A stretch of DNA of 64,000 nt from Fasciolopsis buskii (GCA_008360955.1 LUCM01007323.1:95922-159921), one strand, 5' to 3'. Shown: positions 9,261 through 21,430, counted from the first letter of the stretch. Notes: generated by a model not told the origin, from the letters alone. Made by a program: numbers and translations.

Positions 9261-11844
9261 CAAGATGGGAGTGAAACCGCATCATTGGCTACCAGCAGCC
9301 AAGTGACAGCGGCATCAAGGGGAAGCAAAAGTGTGGATATGCAATTCGAGGACGCCCGAATCTTCAAGCCCCGTAGTCGCACAATGAACGGAACGGAACC
9401 GCTGCTCCCTTGAATGAGCAGCCACAGAGAACGAAAAAAGGCGCCGAATACCAACAACTGGCCCAGCCCGCGCGCGAAATAGCGAAGACGAACACAGGAC
9501 ACTACCGCGCGTTTATTGGTGACACACCAATACAAATCAGAATTCCAGCGGACTCTAGCGGCGGGCCGGGCTTCTGCATACACAAACAATTTTCACTGTG
9601 GTTTTCGGCATGACCAACTTGCAGTTAATAAGTTTTGTGTTTGGCAACCGCGGTTCTTTTCCTACCCTTATTTGTGGTTTGCCACCGGTGGTAAAATTTG
9701 TTTATCACTACCCCTACCACCTTTGTCATTAATGAAATGGCCAACCCCCTCCATAAACTCATGTGCGATCGCTTCACCAGGCAATAAACACACCTCTGTG
9801 ACAGCCAAGATCAATTATGGTGGAAAGTTTGTCCGGCTTTCCCACAGCATCGGCGCATTTCTGGTAGCTGAGTTTCAAAAACTTCGGGTGTCACTGTTTC
9901 AGTTTTGCTCCCCAATATTTATGCGGTTGAACTCAGGTAGCAAGCCAGAGAACTGCTTTTATTTCATGGTGAGTCCGATGTTAACCCCCTCTTCGCTATC
10001 CTATCAAAATCCAACGAGTGCCAACCCAACGCTTACCTCCGTAACTTCAGTGTTCTCCTCAGCTCCGCCCTTCGTTGAGCAGTCTCCCGTAACGTTCCTC
10101 CCTCCCTCTCCTTTGGATTGGCTAGCCGTTTGATATCTACACTCGGGGAACCCAGTCTGTATAGCTTAAGGTTCGATAGTTTTCTTGCTTCCCAACGGCG
10201 ACCTTCGGCTTCAAAACCATCGGTCCATTCGAATTCCTCTTTTTGGTCAGCCGCTGCAAGCACCCGATCCCTACATCTCGGATGGGGAAACTAAGGTAAC
10301 ACCGGTTTTCCCAACCTTGGAAGCCTTTTCAGTGCTCAGAAAGCGTTGCGATTCCCAGCCAATTAAGCACTCTATGGCTTCCATTCGTGTTTTGTGCTCC
10401 TTCATTTGTAGCTTCGGTATATCACAAACGATCATACTCCGATGTATCACTTTGCAATATCGCTAGACCTTTCCAAATGACCCATTAGCTAATTCACCTT
10501 CTGTACCTCCCTTCGCAAGTTCACTATTAACTTGCCTTGGACCGCCACCGTCGGCTTACCACGGGAATGCGTAATTTTCTCCCCCTTGCTCGAACACCTT
10601 CCTCAACTCTGTACCTCTACGAAGATGAAATGCCATGTCCTCGTTTCCGAATTCCCGTAGCAAATTTCCTAACAGAGGATTTGTTCCCCTTTGTTTAACC
10701 CATTCAATCTAGCCGAACAGAGGATCCTATTGCCGGAGCTCTCATTTGTACTTTCATATCTTTCTTTTGAATAGGTTTGTTCTATCTTCTTATTTCCCAC
10801 TATCTTTAGATTACTCGACGCGGTACTGATCACTATGGATGGACAATCAGAGCAGAAGCACCCGAGGAACTGGTGATTTTTGTACATTTCATGAACACTT
10901 TTAGCTGTCTTGCTGCATGCATGGTGGCCCCAACGCCTGCAAGCACCGGCTGGATGTCATCGTCAAACACATTCTGGTTAATCCACTGTGACCGCAGAAT
11001 CTTACGAATTTTGGAGACACTGTTATATGTTAACCGTAGGACACTACCTCACCGGGTTTGATTACTTGATCTGGTTAAATAAGAATGGAAATAGGTGGGC
11101 AGTACCTGGCACTAGAAACAGGTAAAAAAATAACATACAACCTAGACTAGGTCACAATAAATTGCGAAACAAAAATTTCCAACTTGCTCACACCAGCTGC
11201 AGAAAATATCCGATAGGGCACAAAACAAACTTCAAAGATATACGAAAAATTTGGAAATCTCAACAGAACAAGGAAACAAAAGTTTCTCCCGATTTTTGAA
11301 CAAATTATTGACCAAACGTAGAGTATTTGCAGCAGCCGTGGGGTTGGTATTGCTCTGCGGCTCCAAAAAAAGAAAGTAGGATAGGAAGACAGGTGTAGAC
11401 TTTCGGTATTGAACATCATCGCCTTCGTAGAACTGGTAGAATGAGGGGAAAATTTTGTGGTCACCGCAAAGTTTAAACTTAAGATGCTGGCTTACAGGGT
11501 CTAAAAAATGCATTGAATCAGAAGAGATTAATGTGTTTTGGGCATGAGCGGTGGATAACTGCGGAAGGACCGCCACAGTTTGACCGTTAATTGAGGCACG
11601 CAACGGTTGGAAGATGTTTCGGGGTGAATAGTCGATGGCACCGGAAAAACTTCTGAAAGCCCAAACCAGTGAATTCGATTGTGTAATTACAGTAAGATCA
11701 ACGGGCTGGGGTCTACAACATCGCAAGAACTAAAGATCAGAGACAGCGGTTGTTATGGTTATTTCGCAGTTAGTGATTATTTTGCATTCGAAATTTTTCT
11801 TCTTCAGTGCAATTCTACAACATATCGCCAAGAAGTAGTATGAC
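9261..11844. other. Unassigned 2.6 kb between CR1-like remnant 1 and RTE copy C
   Basis: Open frames here (for example plus strand 9,516-10,133 and minus strand 11,232-11,726) carry no domain I can name, and codon content is unremarkable. The interval may hold older transposon sequence too decayed to read. Confidence 0.4.
11232..11726 (-). CDS. Unrecognised 164-codon open frame
   Basis: This is the longest uninterrupted frame outside recognisable repeats in the first 33 kb. The predicted product has no obvious signal peptide or repeated motif. It contains a mixed hydrophobic stretch (FLSYFLFLEP) and an Asn/Thr-rich C-terminal third. It ends just upstream of RTE copy C, on the opposite strand. 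I cannot assign a family. It may be chance, a fragment of an unrecognised transposon, or an exon. Confidence that it is a real coding sequence is low. Confidence 0.15.
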   Translation of the reverse strand: MRCCRPQPVDLTVITQSNSLVWAFRSFSGAIDYSPRNIFQPLRASINGQTVAVLPQLSTAHAQNTLISSDSMHFLDPVSQHLKFKLCGDHKIFPSFYQFYEGDDVQYRKSTPVFLSYFLFLEPQSNTNPTAAANTLRLVNNLFKNREKLLFPCSVEISKFFVYL

Positions 11845-13778
11845 GGCATGCGTGCCTTCGTAATCCAACGACCTATACAGGATGGCTTATCTCAAGCCGA
11901 AGATCCAATCATGCCTGGAAGGTCAATGGGTGGAGGCCTTACGAAGTAGTCTCCTGGTCCTCCAAGTCGGAAGTTGATCTGAGTTGGCAGCTCAGTCGGA
12001 AAAACGAGTGGCAGAATAATTGATCCAAGTAGATGGGCTTCAACTCAGCCATGCCCCGCTGCCTTGCGGTCAGGTTCTTATCAGAACCAAAGGCTTTGGT
12101 TGAGAACCCCAATCGTTCTTCTGCTTAGTGGCTGGACTCCCTAGCAGCAGTCGTCTATCAGTCCCCATGAGTTACAGGCCTACAAAGAATTCCATACTGC
12201 ATCGGTCGTCGCGCAGGATAATCAGAACCGCGCTGCCCATTGCATCGAGCGAGGTGGGTAATGATAAGTATGCTATTGCTCGATGTTCCCTCTCTTATTC
12301 AACCTGTCTCTTCTGTCTCCAAGCCAATCTCTTTGCCCGCTCTGCCTACCCATAGTATCTCCGCTGATAACGCCCGACACTCACTACGGTTCGTTGTTCG
12401 AATAGTGTATTAGGTGGTTTTTTGTCTGCTAGCACACATTTTCTCAAGCCTCATCAACCTCCGAATCTCGGTTCATTCAATGTTCGCATTCTCACGCAGG
12501 CTGGCCAACAGGCGTATTTAGCTCTAACGATGGACTCACTTTCGATTGATATCTGCTGTGTGAGTGAAACACGAATTCAGGATTAAAGTAGGATAATTCA
12601 ATTAATTTCTCTTCACGATATTTCCTGTACCCTTCAGGAGACGAAGCAACTGAAGTTGTAGGTCAACGCGGTGTGGGGATCGTCTTGAGTGAGAAGGCTG
12701 AAGCGGCCTTTCTAGACTGGATCCCCGTCAACAGTCGCTTGTGTCATTATCTTGCAGGGATCAGTCGATGTTCGGAAGGATAGTTGTGTTAAGCGCAGTT
12801 TTTTTGTCATCTCGACACACGGGGCCAACAGACTGCAGCACTGACATGGAGAAAGACGAGTGGTACTTTGACCTCGTCACCCTTTTTCGAAAGAGCAAGC
12901 GCTCTGACATTGTAGTGGTATCAGGTAGGGAAACTTAGTGCATCGGAGTCCTGTTTAGGTGGGCGATGCTCCCTGCCTGCTTCGCGAAAAGATAATGGAG
13001 AATGACTTCTCCAGTTCTGTGCACACAACAACCTACTTCTTTCTAGTACGAATTACCGACACAGTTCGCATCGCATAGCCACGTGACGTTCTAACTCGAC
13101 AGGTACTGTGAATGAGATTCGCCATATTGCGGTTAGCCACCGTTGTCGTGGTTCTGTTTACAACTGTAGATCATACTGGACCACGTACGTCGAATCGGAC
13201 AGTGCGTTAGCTTTAATGCGATTCCTACTGCAGCTCAACGGCCATCGGCGCAGACCGCAAGTCCGATTGGACGTAGATTGTCTGTGATTTGGCTGTTCTC
13301 AAAAGCTATGAACAGAAACTATCCGGGGACCTAAGAACTGCGACGAGCAGCAATGTAGACGAGTAGTGCGATCAAATTAATCATGCTATGCATTTGGCAG
13401 CAGATTTCGCCTGTGGTCCTCGATCTAGCGTTCATCTTATACACTGGATCTCGCAAGGGTCGCTGGGTCTAGTGGAGCGAAAATGCCAGGTCCTCAAATT
13501 TAAAGTGTTAAACAAGGTGCGTCGACAGTTGCAGCGTCAGATGACGATAAGCCTGAAGAATGACCGTGCAAACTGAGGTGTTAAGGTGGCCGAAGAGATG
13601 AAGGAAGCAGGAGCTTCAAGTAAGAGTCAAAGACTGTTTAAGCTTATGCGCGACAGTGGTGGGCGGCGAACTTCGGTTAGTGAAATCTTGTGAGATAGGA
13701 ATGGAGAGCTCATCCATGGTAGACAGGAAAGACTGGACCGTTGGGCAGAGCACTTAAAGGATCAATTCAGCTGGCTGC
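11845..13778 (+). mobile_element. RTE-like retrotransposon copy C, 5' half
   Basis: This is homologous to copy B from its 5' region through the endonuclease and linker. Bases 11,857-12,575 look identical to B 1,851-2,569 and have the same length. After that point similarity falls sharply, with many substitutions, small indels and stops. It retains about 94 nt (12,983-13,080) that copy B has lost, including the codons for an NNLLLSSTNYRH-like segment. Similarity to B stops at about 13,778 (B 3,705), just before the RT domain. The RT continuation appears 4.7 kb downstream as copy D, so C and D probably were one element. Confidence 0.8.
12420..13778 (+). pseudogene. Decayed RTE endonuclease frame of copy C
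   Basis: The endonuclease frame starts as in copy B (FNVRIL, SET) but breaks right after the identity block. Readable islands are LLDWIPVNSRL near 12,712, TDCSTDMEKDEWYFDLVTL at about 12,835-12,890, ATWRSNST-equivalent bases near 13,080, ESD near 13,193, and the linker MHLAADFACGPRSSV at 13,388. The GDFN box is damaged: GTATCAGG runs into an in-frame interruption near 12,925. Several stops and frameshifts make it non-functional. Its value is as the comparison that exposes the 94-nt deletion in copy B. Confidence 0.75.
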
Positions 13779-14044
13779 ACGCTGACTTCTTTGGGCCAGC
13801 TTATGTAGCCGCGATCTCCCGGGATCTGTCTGTTGACGCCCCACCCAAAGTTTTGCAAATTATTGTTTTGTATTTTATTGTCTATGTCCTTTCATACGAT
13901 GAATAATCTCGCCTTTCACCCATACCGTATGGCTGCAAAAATAAAATATGTGAAGTAAGACGGTTAAGTATTACAAAAAGGAACTCGTGGCCTTGGCAGC
14001 GATTTGAATGTACCATTCCATGAATCGTCGGAAATTGCGACCGG
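13779..14044. other. Junction sequence between RTE copy C and CR1-like element 2
   Basis: About 265 bp without a gene. It contains AAATAAAATATG near 13,938, which resembles a polyadenylation signal, and AT-rich text. It begins where similarity to the RTE element stops, so it is part of the material that separates RTE halves C and D. Confidence 0.4.
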
Positions 14045-14074
14045 TTGTTCAGGAAATCGACTGAAACCGGGTCA

Positions 14075-15654
14075 CATTTAGTTCAATTTGCGCTGATTAT
14101 GGGAAAGTGGAATTCTTGTATATATAGATTCTGGAAGGTATGGAACGAAAATCGGATCATTTTGAAATATGTGAGCTACAACTGGAAATCCGTTGTGCGG
14201 AGTATGTTTGGGATCCAAAAGGACTGTCACCCTATTTCTCATATGCTGCAAGGTTCCAGGAAATTGAGTGAAGGTCAATTCAGTTGATAGCTCGAGGGAC
14301 AGATGGCTAATAACTGATAGTCCCCGGCGAAGAATTTTAAAGTCCTTTGTAAGAAAACCTGGGATAACGACGGGAGAACAGTAAAGGAGGATTGGAAATA
14401 CACTGGCATACAATCCGGGAGATGGTGCTTTGTTTCAATTTGTAGTGTTGAATCTTCCTGAATTGAAATGACTGTCGTCGGAGATTTTTTACACAGGTTG
14501 AAATTTGAGTAGCCCACTTCAGATTTTTATCAATGTTAACTCCTAGGTATTTTAAAAAATCAACACTGGTCAGTGGATTTGAGTTGATGGAAGACGTTCC
14601 GGATGGGTAGGCCGACCGAAAGAGAGAACAGAAATTCGAAACACTTATGTGTTGAGATTTAAACCAGCTGGTGCATAGAAATCGCAGACATAAGATAGCT
14701 TGTTGGGAAAACTATGGATGTCATCTTTGCTCCAAAGGGTTTGAGAGGGGTCGACATCATCAGCATACTCAAACAGACGACAAGATGGGCTGTTTGATGA
14801 GTCGCTGATATAAGTATTTAAGAGTTACGGTGAATGAACAGCACCCTAAATCAAGTCTGAGTAGCTAATCAACGGTTTTGATGTTTTATCGTCCATTTGT
14901 ATGCACTGGTTTTGGTTAATAAGGGAATCAGACAGCCATGCTAATACAGGGGCCTGGGACACTCAAATGTTTCTATTCTGTGAAGCAGAAGAGACTGTGG
15001 GACTGAGTAAAATGCCGACGAATAGTCTAGGAAGACGCAACGAACGTATTTCATCGATGTTTAAGGACTTACAAATTTGGTGAATGAGGGAGGCGACAGC
15101 GTCCAAAGTGGACTGTTAGATTTATAAGTGAAATGAAAAGGGTCATCACGAGGATACATAGATGAACGCAGGCGCTTAAGTATAGCACGCTTCGTCAGCT
15201 GGAGACCAGAAGATTTTAAGGTTATGGGGCGAATGCATTTTGCTAAATCAGCAGAATTGCCAGATTTTATGATGGGAATGATAATGACGAATCTGTAGCA
15301 GTCAGGAATAGAAGACGAGCTTAATGTTGAGTTGATCAATTTAGTGAATGCATCCGTCAGAGCTACAGCACCATGCCTTAAACGAGCTGAAGATAGACTG
15401 TCAGGACTACGCCCTGTGATAACTTTGGTGGTGCGGAAAAGGGTGGGCACCTCTTCTCTCCAGAATCTTGTAACCGTCATATCATTACCTTGTTCAAATA
15501 TGGTCGAGGTATAAGCGAAAGAATGGATGAAAGCACGAGTGATACTGTCGACATCCACCGAAGTTTTCCTATGCTCCTTCACACACAAAATTCGAATGCC
15601 TTGCCATATGAATCGATTGTTGTTGCCATTCAGGTGTTGGCTGGCGAGTGTCAT
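14075..15654 (-). pseudogene. CR1-like reverse transcriptase, frameshifted
   Basis: An open frame of 197 codons at 15,061-15,654 holds the RT fingers: FWREEVPTLF, LINSTLSSSSIPDCYR, IIPIIKSGNSADLAKCIRP (the usual PI.KSGD....YRPI word) and PFHFTYKSN. The palm continues in other frames: VFLDYSSAFYSVP at about 15,020, GAVHSP near 14,845, FEYADDVDPSQ at 14,740-14,770, and the thumb word YLGVNIDKNLKW near 14,530. The remaining C-terminus to about 14,075 is interrupted by several stops. The two YADD aspartates are retained. No 3' tail can be defined securely. Confidence 0.75.
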
Positions 15655-16000
15655 GCCGATGGGTTAGAATTCCCCTTGATGAGATTGGAACTATACCACA
15701 CGCTTGAGTTATTACGAGATTTGTAGGAGTGCCTCTTGCATACTCTTGGAGATTTCAGTTTCTGGTTGGAGATGCGGCCATTTGAGACGAATCGTATTTA
15801 TGAGGGGCAGCAAACATCAAAGAATGCGTTGGTTATCTCTGTGAAAGTTTGATATTATGTTTGAGCAAAGTTTCAAAAAAGAAACAGGCAGATGCGAGCG
15901 AAAGGGATTTCTCAGGAAGAGTAAGGTTGTTGTGTGAAAGGTCATGGAAGTGAACTCGGACTTGATTTGGTTTGTTCGGCTGGAGGAATGGAAAGCTGAC

Positions 16001-16648
16001 CTAAATTATATCTTGGGCCTTAGCAAAAGCAAACAATGATCGCAGTTTCAGGGCAAACAGACCGGGGTGGTTGATAATAATCTTATCTAAGTTCGAGTAG
16101 CCTTTGGTGGGGGAAACGTAGAGATCAGTGAAATCAAACGCCGTCAGAGTTAGAGTAGATGCATGATCAAAGTCACCCACAATAATATGCTGAGTATCCT
16201 GAAGAAAAGGAACGGTATGAACTAGAAAAGAGTCGGAAACCGATTCGATAATTTGTTGCGACCTAAAAGGGGCATTGTATAAATTCCTTATGATAGTGCT
16301 GGTATTGCGAGAAATCCTAGTATGATACTGTTTCACGAGACAGTCAATTCCGTTTAGCGAACACGCATAAACAACTTCGGACTTCTCAGAACATGAGTTA
16401 GTGTGATGCCACACGGCCTCCAGTCTTTTGTCCAAAGCTCTGTCCTGCCAATGAATTCTGGAGCTCTGTATCAGCACCAATGAACCCGCGATATCCAGAT
16501 TCAGCCACGATTCTTTTGGGCAATGATACGCGCGTGAACATGGACCGGTGAGTGAAGTGTGAGGGACAGATCCGACATTTTCGTAAACAAAGAGGGGATG
16601 ATAATACTCAACAATCCCGGAACAGGCATCTTGGCTAGAGCAGTGCAT
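16001..16648 (-). pseudogene. CR1-like endonuclease, 215-codon open frame
   Basis: The frame covers the central and C-terminal endonuclease. Words seen in order: ESWLNLDIAGSLVL (corresponding to the TETWL box, with Glu retained), RIHWQDR, HTRISRNTST, LQDTQHIIVGDFDH (the GDFN box with Asn changed to Asp), GYSNLDKIIINHPGLF and AKAQDII near the expected SDH box, where the Ser-Asp-His triplet is not intact. The loss of Asn in GDFN and of SDH suggests that the enzyme is inactive. The frame starts by homology well before its first Met, so the true N-terminus is probably disrupted. Confidence 0.7.
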
Positions 16649-16650
16649 TT

Positions 16651-18454
16651 AAGAACTGCCTTTCAGCCTGCGCGAATGATTTTTTAAGATCGACTAGATG
16701 ATCACTGAGGTGCAGCAACACAGGATCCAAGTATATGCTGAGAAAGAAAATGGTTTTTGGAAAAAAGTAATTCCCTAGGATTGTTGCGTCGGACGAAGAC
16801 CATAATAAAACAAGATATCCGACAACAAAATAACGAAGCAGGATGACAATAGGATCGCCGCGCATCCAGCCTGCGGGAGCGGGCGCTGGCAGACTTATCA
16901 CGCCCAATTCTTTGAAAATAACCTACATAGCTTGCCTATTTGGTATGTCATTTGTAGCAGATTGAATGTTTTGACCAAACCATTCGCTCGCCATACGATA
17001 AGACTGCTCAAGTGACCCTTAGGAAGGCATGGAATCACTCACTGTGTAGCCGCTTGGTCGTTGTTAGTACTGGTGAGTAGTGCATGTGGACCGGGGCCGG
17101 ACTGTGACGCGAAAGTGAGACGAACTAGTTTTGAGTTGAACGTCTTAGCCATAAATCTACCGGGGAAGTAAGGCAGGCACCCTCTGAACGGTTCTGGTCT
17201 GGCACATGTTTGAAGCGCCTATTTACGGGATATATGCAGACGGGTGATCTTCCTCGTTGGATTCCGGCGAAATGACAATCATTGCTCTCGATTTCGATTG
17301 TTTTTCTGATGAACACTTCCTCGATGCTGCGCCCGTGCACGTTAAAGCTGTTTCATCCGTGTGATGCATAACCGACAATATATGTCCGTTCGTCCTTGAT
17401 GAATATTCTCTGTTCACCATTCCATGAAAGAATGAAACATGTACAATCATTTTATGGCTAACAAAAACGAACGTTGCATTGATGTCCCACGGCGAGGAAT
17501 TGTCCCGCTAGTAAAACTGAATATTTATGCGAGATCTGCAGTTCATGCCTCGTTGCAATCACGTTTCTGCTGCCTTAGCAATCGCTTAGCAAGTGTCAGT
17601 CTGCTATTCATGTTCCGCTGCAGCTGCGATGAATGTACACCTCTATGGAGCCACAGCGCGGATGAAGGAATAACGTACGATGAATAGTTCGCTTATCATC
17701 CTTATATCCTGCCAACGACGCCTTATACGATACTGGGTCAATGGAGCGTGGACATGTTAAACAGGTACTTCGGTAGGCTTATTTTTTGTTTGAAGAGGGA
17801 TAAGGAATCGGTCATGGTGACTCTGCACCTGTAACTGATATGGGATTTTACAATAACTGACCATATTTGTGTTAATTATTGAGACAATAGCGATGACATA
17901 CGCAATGGTTAAATGGTCACTGGAGGAGTCGTTGAGTACAGTCAACCCAGTCAGGACCGCCGGCGCTTCGTCATGACGCATAGGTTAACAATTTGCCAAA
18001 GTTTGGAGAATAAGGTTGGTGGACAGTCTCCGGGCTGACGTGACGCCAGCCTGTATCTTAGTAATCGTCCTAATGACTTCGGAACAGGAGAAATATAAAG
18101 CTCGCCTGGCTACTTTGCCGCTGAGTTTCAAATTTGAGCTTAAATTCGTTCCATCGAAGACCACAAAAAGGGAAAATAATCGCTTGATAACCGTTATTAT
18201 CAAGTTATAAAACACAATGTACTAGTGAAATCCTCTAGAGAAACATCTGCGTGATTCAACATTTGTGAGAATAATTCCTTGGGATTTCGCTGGGACACCA
18301 GCATATTCGACTACCAAGTCCGGGGCGACATCTCGCGTGAACACTGGTTGTGAAGCAGTGCAAACTGACTTTTGATAACGTCGTTTTCTTGTTACTTTGT
18401 AAACTGAGCCCAAGCGCAAAAGCGGTGCTCTTGTTGCACTGCTTTGTTTCGGGT
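16651..18454. other. Unassigned 1.8 kb upstream of CR1-like element 2
   Basis: In element orientation this would be the 5' flank of CR1-like element 2, and it may include a decayed ORF1, but I cannot recognise one. Open frames at 16,635-16,907 and 17,223-17,450 (minus) and 17,439-17,687 (plus) show no known domain. The right end is set by the start of RTE copy D similarity. Confidence 0.35.
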
Positions 18455-19640
18455 GTCGCGTTGATTGTAAAACTTGAAAGGAGAGGGAAACCATCCGGTC
18501 CCGAAAATTTTACCGCAGTTCTTTACAAATTGACTGAAGTTCTGCCAACAGCTCCTATTGCTTTGCTTTATAATATCTGAAACGAAGAACGTATTTCTTA
18601 TCATGGAGTGAACCTCTGATTCATCTCGTCGTAAAAAAAGGGCACACACGAAGTGAAAGTAGAAAATATCATGGCAATAGTTTTATTGGGATACTTGCTA
18701 ACGTGTCAGCTTCGATAACGCTGCGTCGTTTGACACCGGTTCGTGAGAGTAACATCCACGAACAGCTGGCCGGATTTCGTCTATGTCAAGGTTGCATCAA
18801 CCAGATTTCAACTCTTCGCCATTTACTCAAACCATGTTGCACACACACGGTTGCCCGACGATTTTAGTCTTTCTGGACTTGGAAGAAACGCTGCTCTCAG
18901 TGGATCGGATAGCCCTATTCAGTGCCCTCCACCGGAAGGATATGCAAGCGAAGTTTCTGAACCTCTTGCGAGCACTGCACTTGCATATCTACGGTCGCGT
19001 GAGAGTATACTAAACGACTGCCGGTGTTCGGCAAAGGTGCCTCATCTCCCATTCCTGTTCAACTTCGTCATTGACGAGGAGACGGAGGACGCCTAAAGTC
19101 TGCAGGATGCAGACATCGAACTGGGACATAAATAAAAGCTGTGACCCAGGTTACGCAGATGACGTCCTGTGCCTGGTCGAATCAGCGGACCATGCATGAC
19201 AAGCACCAACAGACCGCCCTAAATAATCCTGACCCATTTCGCCTTTTCAGCTTGGAGTGGAAGATGCATTGTGGATATCAATAGATAAAGGAGCTACGTG
19301 GAATGAGAAGATACACGGCGAAATTAGGTAAAGTAGGTGTCTCACGTCTTCAATGTTGTTTTCCGAAAGCCTCGTCAGCTAGCTGACTAAAGACCCAGAA
19401 GGAAATGCCAGTGAACAGCAAACAGTGGTGATATCATTTTCTATCCAATCAGAATGATTGAAAGGATACATTCGTACAGTTAGACAGTGTTCCGTGTGTT
19501 GGCTACAGCAGCATCCCATCTGTGCAAGATCAACCGTCGTTTCGCTTGGATACCCACTCATTTTATGGAAAGATTTAACCCTGGAGAAAATGCGGCCGTC
19601 GTTGAGGCTTGCTTTGCTGTTTAACGCCGAACAATGATGA
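18455..19640 (+). mobile_element. RTE-like retrotransposon copy D, 3' half
   Basis: This is homologous to copy B from about 3,796 (fingers of the RT) to the 3' end at about 5,530. Readable words: an altered PSGPENFTAVLYKL near 18,492, QLAGFRLCQGCINQI near 18,763, VFLDLEETLLSVD near 18,870, SALHRKDMQAKFLNLLRAL near 18,920, FLFNFVIDEETEDA near 19,050 and a YADDVLCLVESADHA word near 19,152. After that about 540 bp relative to B are missing, and similarity resumes at about 19,258 with ATGAGAAGATACACGGCGAA. The 3' end shares TTGCTGTTTAACGCCGAAC with B. Copy D begins about 90 bp beyond where copy C ends, so C and D fit together as one interrupted element. Confidence 0.8.
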
Positions 19641-20497
19641 TCATATCGAACTGGGACAGGTGAACACCCCGGAGGTCGGTGATACCATACTGAACCATTG
19701 GGCACTTCGGTGGTAGGTCCATGCAATTTGTGTTCGGGTAGATGCACTATTTCTGAAAGCAACCTGATTGGGAGTTATGCGATGCTCTAAAATTCGAGAA
19801 GTAACTGACAGCACGTCGCGCGCAAATGAATGCCCCACTAGAAAGAACAAACTGTCCATCAAATTCATTGCTAGAAGCGCTTGGAGCTGGAAAAGCATCT
19901 GATTGGGACCGAAATCCGGTGAAACGCCCGGTGGCCTATCAAATTACAGCTGATTCGACTATTATACCCCACATTTTTTACGGACGAGGAGACAGTTTCA
20001 GCTGTCTTCGGGTATTAGCCTACCGTTAGACCCGAAATCTCGGTTGCCAATCATTAATGCTGAATGCAATCAATGATGCACCTTTGGAGAAGCCCACCAA
20101 ACAGTGTAAAGAAGAGTAAAACCGGAAATCCTCCACGGCAATATTACAAGTGGGACAGGTTGTACGATTAGACACATGAAAAATAGGTGCCGAGCTCCTG
20201 CTGAGTTTCACAGAATGGAGGGGACCATGTTGCCCAGTGTCTACTTTCTGAAGCCACGTCAATTCCGTGAAGTTATTCAAACAAGTGGTTATCCAACGGT
20301 CATAAGCTTCATTCTGGTCGAACCATATAGTTCGTGCGATGCCGGTATGCCTTCAAGAATCCGCCTGCACCTAAAGGTCCCGGCCGAATAGGACACTGGT
20401 ACAGTACGGAAGGCTATGCTAATGTAATGAGGGAAGCAGGATATTTAGCTAGTGTACTAATCAGCTCATCATTCGTTTGTTACAGTTGATCACAAAT
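19641..20497. other. Unassigned sequence downstream of RTE copy D
   Basis: About 0.85 kb with short open frames on both strands and no recognised domain, RNA or repeat. It separates the 3' end of RTE copy D from the possible 3' tail of CR1-like remnant 3. Confidence 0.35.
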
Positions 20498-21430
20498 GTC
20501 AGATCAGGTTAGGTTGGATCGAATGAGTTGCAGAGCAAGCTAGCGAGAGTCCGGGAGCTTGAGCGAGTGAGCCTCATATTCCCATCAGGGTTCAAATACA
20601 GAATATTCCTTGGGCACCTCGCAATGGAGATCACTAATTCAGAGGGTAAACCGGAGCCTTTGGATAGGGAGCATTCACTAGGACTTAAGAGATGAAACTA
20701 GAACACTCACCCAGGATAGAAAACCGTGCAACCATCTGCTCCATGTGATACAATAGTAGAAGGAAACGCTGTGACTTTGCTACCATAGTGACGTGATGGG
20801 CTCAGCGCTTGTTGTTCTGAGTGGGACGGGCAGGAACAAAGGCAGTGATGGAGAAGAGAAGCGCCAGGTGAGAAATGTTGGCAAGTGTGCGAAATGGTTA
20901 AAGAATAGTCGAGAATGCTAGCAGCCACGCCAGGTCCAATCTGGCCTTAAACTGCACTACTGCGAATGACTTGATGGAAGCCGCTGGCAGCATAGACCAG
21001 GCCTTATTATCCTGGGCGAGACGAAATTATCTCATGAACTTTTCCGGGTCGGCGGATTCTTGGGCCTTAGTGAGTGCTACCTCATGGTCTACTTATTCTC
21101 CAACAAAGGGGCAACTTTTATTGCCAAACCACTCAGTGTCCTGAAGATCTATACTTAGTGCCTCTCAGTTTGCCTCCCCTGAGACGGTACAGTCCTAGCT
21201 TCATGGCCGGAGACTGATTTGATAACCCCATTTTGGATGTTCCCGTGCGTGGCCTGGTCACTGACTGTGGTGGATGTTAGAGCCTGCGCTCCATATTCTA
21301 GATACGGCCTAACGATTGTCTTGAAAAGGAGGTTAATTAAGTCGGAATCGCGTGAGTCCACCATTCTGCGCAACTGGTGCGATCCCTTTCGTGTCTTGTT
21401 TGCCGCTGCACAAAACTAGTCAGAGGGTTT
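20498..21430 (-). mobile_element. CR1-like LINE remnant 3, 3' end of the polymerase frame
   Basis: The minus strand reads the C-terminal part of a CR1-type ORF2: AAANKTRKGSHQLRRM and DLINLLFKTIVRPYLEYGAQA (about 21,270-21,400), then after small frame changes SADPEKFMR and AWSMLPAASIKSFAVVQF, ending in KARLDLAW near 20,940. These are the usual RT-terminal words (VRPHLEY, W..LP..V, F+..LD..W). About 430 bp further on, a GTCAGATCAGGTTAGG word near 20,496 resembles the tail of CR1-like remnant 1 and may be the 3' end. No palm domain lies upstream in element orientation, so this is a 5'-truncated copy, the usual outcome of incomplete reverse transcription. Confidence 0.7.

Larger units (their letters stand above)
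14045..16650 (-). mobile_element. CR1-like LINE remnant 2, inserted between RTE halves C and D
   Basis: A minus-strand element with an endonuclease frame (16,001-16,648), a linker region (15,655-16,000) and an RT region (about 14,075-15,654). The RT shows a FLDYSSAF palm motif A (about 15,009-15,034), a GAVHSP motif B and a YADD box (14,756-14,767), followed by a FLKYLGVNIDKNLKW thumb word near 14,530. This combination is typical of CR1/Jockey-type LINEs. Frameshifts and stops separate these pieces. It is readable over almost the whole ORF2, so it is less decayed than CR1-like remnant 1. It lies within the 4.7 kb that splits RTE copy C from copy D, in opposite orientation to them. Confidence 0.8.
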
